From positions 1 through 7,148 of the forward strand of contig JAURDG010000065.1 of the NCBI GenBank assembly GCA_030828025.1: a DNA stretch of 7,148 nt. The letters run 5' to 3'. Each line of letters opens with the position of its first letter. The first letter of the stretch is position 1. A program made the position numbers and the translations under genes. Shown in pieces: positions 1-3,299 of this stretch. The stretch comes from Flavobacteriaceae bacterium (GTDB taxonomy: Bacteria; Bacteroidota; Bacteroidia; Flavobacteriales; Flavobacteriaceae). The notes under the pieces were generated by a model. The model saw only the letters and a list, made by a program, of their open reading frames with translations, had not been told where the DNA came from and searched no databases.

Positions 1-213
1 ATTTTTGAACAAAAATCTGTTGGGCTACCGCTGTTGTATTTTACTATTGGTATTGAGTTGGCTCAGTTACTTATCGTGTTTCTTGTCTTATTGTTGAACA
101 GCATTTTCAGTGGCTTTTTTGGTGTGTCAAAACGCGACCGCCTATTGGTGGGCAGTAGTATTATTATCGGTATTTTAGTGCCCATTCTGGTGGCATCTAT
201 TTCAGCATTATGA
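1..213 (+). CDS. HupE/UreJ family membrane protein, C-terminal fragment
   Basis: The first 70 in-frame codons, closed by TGA at 211-213, are the end of a gene that starts before the window. Two hydrophobic helices are visible, at about residues 11-40 and 48-70. They are separated by a short basic loop, VSKRDRLL, at 42-49. The first helix contains GIELAQLL (17-24), which matches the conserved (F/L)xxGIExxQ helix of HupE/UreJ proteins. The Ser-Lys-Arg-Asp loop and the final IIIGILVP helix also match Bacteroidota members of that family as I remember them. HupE/UreJ proteins are inner-membrane proteins linked elsewhere to nickel uptake for hydrogenase or urease. Many Bacteroidota copies stand alone with no proven substrate, and no hydrogenase or urease gene is visible here. 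The stop overlaps the next gene's ATG (ATGA, 210-213), which suggests one transcript and coupled translation. The family call is fairly sure; the nickel role is not supported by anything in the window. Confidence 0.75.
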   Translation: MFEQKSVGLPLLYFTIGIELAQLLIVFLVLLLNSIFSGFFGVSKRDRLLVGSSIIIGILVPILVASISAL

Positions 214-635
214 CAAAAGCCGAAAAAAAACAGTTGCGTTACGATAGTGCTTATATGCGCATGGCTTTGGAGTGGGCAAAGTTGTCACACTGCACCCGAA
301 AACAAGTGGGCGCCCTAATTGTTAAAGACCGCATGATTATTTCAGATGGCTATAACGGCACACCTACAGGCTTCGAAAACGAATGCGAAAACGAGGAGCA
401 TTTTACAAAATGGTATGTGCTGCATGCCGAAGCTAATGCCATTATGAAGGTTGCTGCCTCGACACAATCATGTGCAGGCGCAACGCTATACATCACGCTT
501 TCGCCTTGCAAAGAATGCAGCAAACTTATTCATCAAGCTGGCATCAAGCGGGTGGTCTATGCAACTGCCTACAAAGACTCTTCGGGCTTAGAGTTTTTAG
601 CTAAGGCTGGAGTAGCACTAACCCAACTCGACTAG
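210..635 (+). CDS. dCMP deaminase family protein (zinc-dependent)
   Basis: This 141-residue cytosolic enzyme of the cytidine/deoxycytidylate deaminase fold probably converts dCMP to dUMP and ammonia, supplying dUMP to thymidylate synthase. The zinc site is complete: His72-Ala-Glu74 gives one ligand and the catalytic glutamate, and Pro99-Cys100-x-x-Cys103 gives the other two ligands. GYNGTP at 47-52, followed by Cys59, is the signature that separates dCMP deaminases from tRNA-adenosine and free-cytidine deaminases. The length is normal for the short bacterial form. The ATG at 210 overlaps the upstream stop by 4 bp and gives a normal N-terminus (YDxxYMxMA at 11-19), so no other start is needed. 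There is no Shine-Dalgarno sequence, and translation is probably coupled to the HupE-like gene. The stop TAG (633-635) shares the CTAG at 632-635 with the stop of the convergent gene. Family certain; dCMP is the likely substrate but is inferred from motifs. Confidence 0.92.
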   Translation: MTKAEKKQLRYDSAYMRMALEWAKLSHCTRKQVGALIVKDRMIISDGYNGTPTGFENECENEEHFTKWYVLHAEANAIMKVAASTQSCAGATLYITLSPCKECSKLIHQAGIKRVVYATAYKDSSGLEFLAKAGVALTQLD

Positions 636-835
636 GACTTATCCTTTATTTTTTGCTGAACCCTTAGGGCAAGTAGCATAATGATCAGCAGAATGAGCGC
701 ACATAAACTTGCGCCTACACCAATGGCGGCAGGAAAACTAGCACCACTTAGTGGCGCATCAAAATCGACATGGAATAGGTTAAAAATCATTAAGCCACCT
801 GCTAAAGCAAGAAAGATGTAAATCAGTGTTTTCAT
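632..835 (-). CDS. Small two-helix membrane protein of unknown function
   Basis: This 67-residue protein has a first hydrophobic helix at about residues 4-21 and a second at about 36-57. Between them is a short acidic loop with the motif VDFDAPLSG (23-31), and the tail is basic (RVQQKIKDK, 58-66). I recall similar proteins with an FDAPL-type loop in flavobacteria, which supports a real conserved gene, but I know of no function. Its ATG (833-835) overlaps the TGA of the marC-like gene (832-834) in an ATGA, so it is the second gene of a leftward operon and is probably translated by re-initiation. This pairing makes a role linked to the MarC protein or to the same stress or membrane condition possible, but that is inference. 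Its stop shares CTAG with the convergent dCMP deaminase gene. No signal-peptidase site is evident. Confidence 0.75.
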   Translation of the reverse strand: MKTLIYIFLALAGGLMIFNLFHVDFDAPLSGASFPAAIGVGASLCALILLIIMLLALRVQQKIKDKS

Positions 836-1404
836 AAAAATAATTGTTGCACATTACCAGCAAATAATTTTACGGCAATTGCCATAAGCACAACACCAAA
901 TATTTTTCTAATAATGTTAATTCCTGATTGCCCCAATACCCTTTCGATGCGTTTGGATGATTTTAGCACTACGTAAACAATTATAATATTGACTATGATG
1001 GCAATAATGATATTTGCCACGTCGTATTCGGCACGCAGGGAAAGGAGTGAGGTGAGTGTTCCTGCACCGGCGATAAGGGGAAAAGCAATCGGGACAATGG
1101 AGGCAGACTCGGGCGTTCCATCTTTATAGAGTTGAATGCCCAGAATCATTTCAAGTGCTAGAAAGAAAATGATAAAAGAACCCGCTACGGCAAAGGAGTT
1201 GACATCTATACCAATAAGGCTGAGGATTTGTTTTCCTAAAAAGAGAAAACCAATCATGATAATTCCGGCAACCAAGGATGCCTTTTCAGATTGAATATGT
1301 CCTACCTTTTGTCGGAGACCAATAATAATCGGTGTGCTGCCGATGATATCAATAACGGCAAAAAGCACCATGGTACAGGTTACGATTTCTTTTACATCAA
1401 ACAT
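832..1404 (-). CDS. MarC family integral membrane protein
   Basis: This 190-residue inner-membrane protein of the MarC (formerly UPF0056) family has about six helices. They lie near residues 5-25, 41-62, 69-91, 101-123, 128-148 and 163-187. Family hallmarks are the first helix with VLFAVIDIIGSTP, the SFAVAGSFIIFFLALEMILG block, and the IAFPLIAGAGTLT block. Despite its name, E. coli MarC is not thought to cause multiple antibiotic resistance, and the transported substrate is unknown. I chose the ATG at 1402-1404, which starts MFDVKEIVTCT. Longer in-frame starts exist (TTG ending at 1434, ATG ending at 1431), but they add a hydrophilic stretch not typical of the family. They would also place the candidate promoter at 1409-1416 inside the gene. 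The stop overlaps the ATG of the 67-residue gene, so the two form an operon. Confidence 0.9.
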   Translation of the reverse strand: MFDVKEIVTCTMVLFAVIDIIGSTPIIIGLRQKVGHIQSEKASLVAGIIMIGFLFLGKQILSLIGIDVNSFAVAGSFIIFFLALEMILGIQLYKDGTPESASIVPIAFPLIAGAGTLTSLLSLRAEYDVANIIIAIIVNIIIVYVVLKSSKRIERVLGQSGINIIRKIFGVVLMAIAVKLFAGNVQQLFL

Positions 1405-1408
1405 GGTG

Positions 1409-1416
1409 CAAAGATA
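1409..1416 (-). promoter_or_regulatory. Candidate Bacteroidota -7 element for the marC-like operon
   Basis: Read on the minus strand, TATCTTTG (1416 down to 1409) matches the Bacteroidota -7 consensus TAnnTTTG exactly. It is followed by CACC and then the ATG at 1404, so transcription should start at or within a few bases of the start codon and give a leaderless or near-leaderless mRNA. A TTTG lies upstream (1435-1432), but only 15 bp from the TA, shorter than the usual 17-23 bp for the -33 element. The call therefore rests on the -7 match and its position. Confidence 0.55.
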
Positions 1417-1439
1417 CTTTTTTTGTCTCATCAAAGTTG

Positions 1440-1447
1440 TAGTTTTG
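1440..1447 (+). promoter_or_regulatory. Candidate Bacteroidota -7 element for the DUF3109 gene
   Basis: TAGTTTTG matches TAnnTTTG exactly. It is followed by CAAG and then the ATG at 1452, the same geometry as the divergent promoter on the other strand. A TTTG at 1422-1425 is 14 bp upstream of the TA, shorter than the usual -33 to -7 spacing. A transcription start at or next to the ATG is expected, so this mRNA may also be leaderless. Confidence 0.5.
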
Positions 1448-1451
1448 CAAG

Positions 1452-2033
1452 ATGTTTCAGTTGGGCGACACCTTGGTATCAGAGCAGTTATTCGAACAGT
1501 CGTTCACTTGTGATATTCACGCCTGCAAGGGTGCATGTTGTGTTGAGGGCGAAGCTGGCGCACCACTTGAGCTGGATGAAATAGAACAGCTTCAAAAGCA
1601 TTGGCAAGAGGTCAAGCCCCATCTAACAAAAGCGGGAATAGCCGCCATAGAAGTGCAAGGCGTGGCGACACAAAACGCATTTAAAGAATGGGAAACGCCG
1701 CTCATTGACGGCAAAGCCTGTGCCTACATTAATTATAATGAAAGCGGTATTGCCCAATGTGGCATTGAGCAAGCCAATCAAGCTGCTGCTACACATTTGG
1801 AGAAACCCATTTCCTGCCACCTGTATCCCGTTCGTGTCAAAAACTACAGCGCTTTTGTGGCCGTTAATTATCATGAATGGTCGATTTGTGCGCCAGGCTG
1901 CGCTTTAGGCAGCGAACTTAAACGTCCGTTGTATCAATTTGTACAACAAGCATTGGTGCGAAAATTTGGTCAAGCGTGGTACAATGCGCTGCATACTGCC
2001 GCCCAAGAATTTGGCGCAAAAAACAAGGACTAA
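1452..2033 (+). CDS. DUF3109 family Cys-rich putative metal-binding protein
   Basis: This 193-residue soluble protein matches the DUF3109 family common in Bacteroidota. Visible hallmarks are FTCDIHACKGACC (18-30), followed by an EGxxGAPL motif (32-39), then a PLIDGKxCAY segment (83-92), then QCGIE (102-106). A KPISCHLYPVR block (118-128) and ICAPGCALG (145-153) complete the pattern. Nine cysteines (20, 25, 29, 30, 90, 103, 122, 146, 150) plus His123 lie in these conserved blocks. The pattern resembles the Cys-rich YkgJ-type zinc/iron-chelating proteins, so a bound metal or Fe-S cluster is likely, but no biochemical role is established to my knowledge. There is no signal peptide. The start at 1452 sits 4 nt after a -7-like element and gives the usual family N-terminus (the FQLGDTLVSEQLFE type). 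It is a single-gene unit, divergent from the marC-like operon. The next likely terminator is about 110 bp past its stop. Confidence 0.9.
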   Translation: MFQLGDTLVSEQLFEQSFTCDIHACKGACCVEGEAGAPLELDEIEQLQKHWQEVKPHLTKAGIAAIEVQGVATQNAFKEWETPLIDGKACAYINYNESGIAQCGIEQANQAAATHLEKPISCHLYPVRVKNYSAFVAVNYHEWSICAPGCALGSELKRPLYQFVQQALVRKFGQAWYNALHTAAQEFGAKNKD

Positions 2034-2048
2034 AAAAAACAGCTTCCC

Positions 2049-2073
2049 ATAAGGAGGTCTATAACAGCCTTAT
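2049..2073 (+). repeat. Small inverted repeat containing an orphan Shine-Dalgarno-like sequence
   Basis: ATAAGG (2049-2054) pairs with CCTTAT (2068-2073) around a 13-nt loop. The left arm runs into AAGGAGGT (2051-2058), a perfect complement to the 3' end of 16S rRNA. No start codon follows at a usable spacing; the nearest ATG is at 2079, 20 nt away. It lies in the 3' region of the DUF3109 transcript. A 6-bp stem is weak and could be chance. Confidence 0.35.
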
Positions 2074-2078
2074 AACCA

Positions 2079-2144
2079 ATGTCTTGCAAAAAGTGTTTTT
2101 GCAACAAATTTGTAAGAAAAACCTTAGTTGTTGTTAAAAACTAA
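2079..2144 (+). CDS. Possible 21-residue Cys-rich micro-ORF (speculative)
   Basis: The frame ATG...TAA would encode a 21-residue peptide beginning MSCKKCFCNKF and ending in the hydrophobic-basic TLVVVKN. It has three cysteines in a CxxCxC arrangement and seven Lys/Arg residues. The ORF ends exactly where the terminator hairpin begins (the TAA at 2142-2144 overlaps the left arm). A perfect AAGGAGGT lies upstream at 2051-2058, but at 20 nt it is too far for a standard ribosome site. The frame also spans a perfect 9-bp inverted repeat (2084-2104), so the codons may only reflect RNA structure. An ORF of this length is expected by chance in AT-rich DNA. I do not recognise the peptide. Confidence 0.2.
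   Translation: MSCKKCFCNKFVRKTLVVVKN
2084..2104 (+). repeat. Perfect 9-bp inverted repeat before the terminator
   Basis: TTGCAAAAA (2084-2092) and TTTTTGCAA (2096-2104) are exact reverse complements separated by GTG. They could form a tight hairpin with a loop of 3-5 nt. The right arm is followed by CAAATTTG, not a U-run, so it is not a classical terminator. It could be a 3'-end stabiliser of the DUF3109 mRNA or an operator-like palindrome upstream of nrdB. A weaker 6-bp inverted repeat (TTAGTT 2124-2129 with AACTAA 2139-2144) follows and overlaps the left arm of the terminator hairpin. Confidence 0.5.
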
Positions 2145-2175
2145 AAGGCATTGTGGAAAAGTATGCCTTTTTTTT
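2143..2175 (+). terminator. Probable intrinsic terminator after the DUF3109 gene
   Basis: AAAAGGCAT (2143-2151) pairs perfectly with ATGCCTTTT (2163-2171) around an 11-nt loop, and the T run extends to 2175, giving eight consecutive Ts (2168-2175). It lies about 110 bp past the DUF3109 stop and just before the candidate nrdB promoter, so it would insulate nrdBA from upstream transcription. The stem has only four strong G/C pairs (GGC and its partner plus flanking A/T pairs), so efficiency may be moderate. Confidence 0.6.
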
Positions 2176-2181
2176 CTGCCA

Positions 2182-2189
2182 TATTTTTG
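2182..2189 (+). promoter_or_regulatory. Candidate -7 element of the nrdBA promoter
   Basis: TATTTTTG matches TAnnTTTG and ends 48 bp before the nrdB ATG, downstream of the terminator. This implies a transcription start near 2193-2196 and a leader of about 42-45 nt. The leader is AT-rich near the start codon (TTTAAAAAATAAAAT) and has no Shine-Dalgarno sequence, as is common in Bacteroidota. I find no TTG at the usual -33 spacing; the nearest is 28 bp upstream (2151-2153). I also see no clear NrdR-box pair. Confidence 0.4.
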
Positions 2190-2237
2190 GAACATTTGTA
2201 AGGCAATAACTATCCGCAAAAATTTAAAAAATAAAAT

Positions 2238-3221
2238 ATGTCAAACATTACTGATCCTATATTGTCTGAAAATAAAAATCGATTTGTCATTTTTCCTATC
2301 CAACACCACGACATTTGGGAGTGGTACAAAAAGCAAGAAGCCTGTTTTTGGACAGCTGAAGAAATTGACTTACACCAAGACTTAACAGATTGGAACAGTA
2401 AACTTAACGACGATGAGCGCTATTTTATCAAGCATATTTTGGCATTTTTTGCCGCATCCGATGGTATTGTAAACGAAAATCTTGCGGAAAATTTTGTGAA
2501 TGAGGTTCAGTACAGCGAGGCTAAGTTTTTCTATGGTTTTCAAATTATGATGGAAAACATCCACTCCGAAACCTATTCGTTGTTGATTGATACCTATGTA
2601 AAAGATGAGGTTGAAAAAAACAAACTCTTTCAGGCGATTGAGGTTTTTCCAGCCATTAAGAAGAAAGCAGATTGGGCATTGCGTTGGGTAGAATCGGATT
2701 CCTTTTCCGAGCGATTGATTGCTTTTGCTGCGGTTGAGGGCATTTTCTTTTCGGGTGCGTTTTGCTCGATTTTTTGGCTTAAAAAGCGTGGCCTGATGCC
2801 TGGACTAACATTTTCAAACGAATTAATTTCACGTGACGAGGGAATGCACTGCGACTTTGCGGTTCACTTGCACAACACCCACTTGGTTAATAAAGTGCCT
2901 CCTGCGCGTATCCGTGAGATAATTATTGATGCCCTAAATATTGAGCGTGAGTTTATTACTGAATCACTTCCCGTGAGCTTAATAGGCATGAACGCTAAGC
3001 TGATGACCCAGTACTTGGAGTTTGTTACCGACCGCTTGTTGGTTGAACTTCATTTGGAAAAAGAGTTCAACGTGGCGAACCCATTTGACTTTATGGACAT
3101 GATTTCGCTTCAAGGAAAAACCAATTTCTTTGAAAAGCGTGTATCAGAATACCAAAAGGCAGGTGTGATGAACCAAGAGAAAGAAGAAAAAGAAAAGTAT
3201 TCGTTCGGCGACGACTTTTAG
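2238..3221 (+). CDS. nrdB: Class I ribonucleotide reductase, beta (radical) subunit
   Basis: This 327-residue cytosolic subunit carries the di-iron/tyrosyl radical that starts ribonucleoside diphosphate reduction in NrdA. It resembles the eukaryotic R2/NrdB type. Aligned by eye to mouse R2, the metal ligands are Asp75 (FFAASDGIV), Glu106 and His109 (MENIHSE), Glu167 (AAVEGIFFSG), and Glu201 and His204 (SRDEGMHCDF). The radical Tyr113 is present in HSETY, so this is not the Tyr-less class Ic type. Radical-transfer residues are Trp38 (FWTAEEID), Asp200 and Tyr303 (EYQKAG). The C-terminus YSFGDDF is the peptide expected to dock into NrdA, preceded by a very charged EKEEKEK linker. It has no N-terminal ATP-cone; in this locus the cone is in NrdA. 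It sits 78 bp upstream of nrdA, presumably on the same transcript. The ATG at 2238 is at the normal family N-terminus. Confidence 0.97.
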   Translation: MSNITDPILSENKNRFVIFPIQHHDIWEWYKKQEACFWTAEEIDLHQDLTDWNSKLNDDERYFIKHILAFFAASDGIVNENLAENFVNEVQYSEAKFFYGFQIMMENIHSETYSLLIDTYVKDEVEKNKLFQAIEVFPAIKKKADWALRWVESDSFSERLIAFAAVEGIFFSGAFCSIFWLKKRGLMPGLTFSNELISRDEGMHCDFAVHLHNTHLVNKVPPARIREIIIDALNIEREFITESLPVSLIGMNAKLMTQYLEFVTDRLLVELHLEKEFNVANPFDFMDMISLQGKTNFFEKRVSEYQKAGVMNQEKEEKEKYSFGDDF

Positions 3222-3240
3222 TCATCCTCGAACAATACGA

Positions 3241-3275
3241 ACAATGCCAATATTGACCAATAGTATTTGCATTGT
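3241..3275 (+). repeat. Intercistronic inverted repeat between nrdB and nrdA
   Basis: ACAATGCCAATA (3241-3252) pairs with TATTTGCATTGT (3264-3275) at 11 of 12 positions, with one C/T mismatch, around an 11-nt loop. No U-run follows, so it is not a terminator. The 78-bp gap also holds a direct repeat CGAACAAT (3229-3236 and 3238-3245, 9-bp period) and three copies of CCAATA (3247-3252, 3257-3262, 3280-3285). A hairpin here could protect or process the mRNA and set the NrdB:NrdA ratio, or it could be a protein-binding site. Function is inferred only. Confidence 0.55.
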
Positions 3276-3299
3276 ATAACCAATAAAATTTAGGGCATT

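Noticed and set aside
634..654. Terminator after dCMP deaminase (AGGA-CTTA-TCCT followed by a T-rich run)
   Set aside because: The stem is only 4 bp, and the sequence is also the coding end of the convergent gene. It is too weak to list as a feature.
1405..1434. Longer N-terminus for the MarC-like protein (TTG ending at 1434 or ATG ending at 1431)
   Set aside because: It adds a hydrophilic stretch not expected before the first helix, and it would place the TAnnTTTG element inside the gene. MFDVKEIVTCT is the usual family start.
2128..2385. 85-codon plus-strand frame overlapping the start of nrdB
   Set aside because: It runs through the terminator and promoter and then out of frame into nrdB, with a low-complexity translation.
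3261..3269. TAGTATTTG as an internal promoter for nrdA
   Set aside because: The element has three bases between TA and TTTG instead of two, and no suitable -33 element is present. It also forms part of the inverted-repeat right arm.
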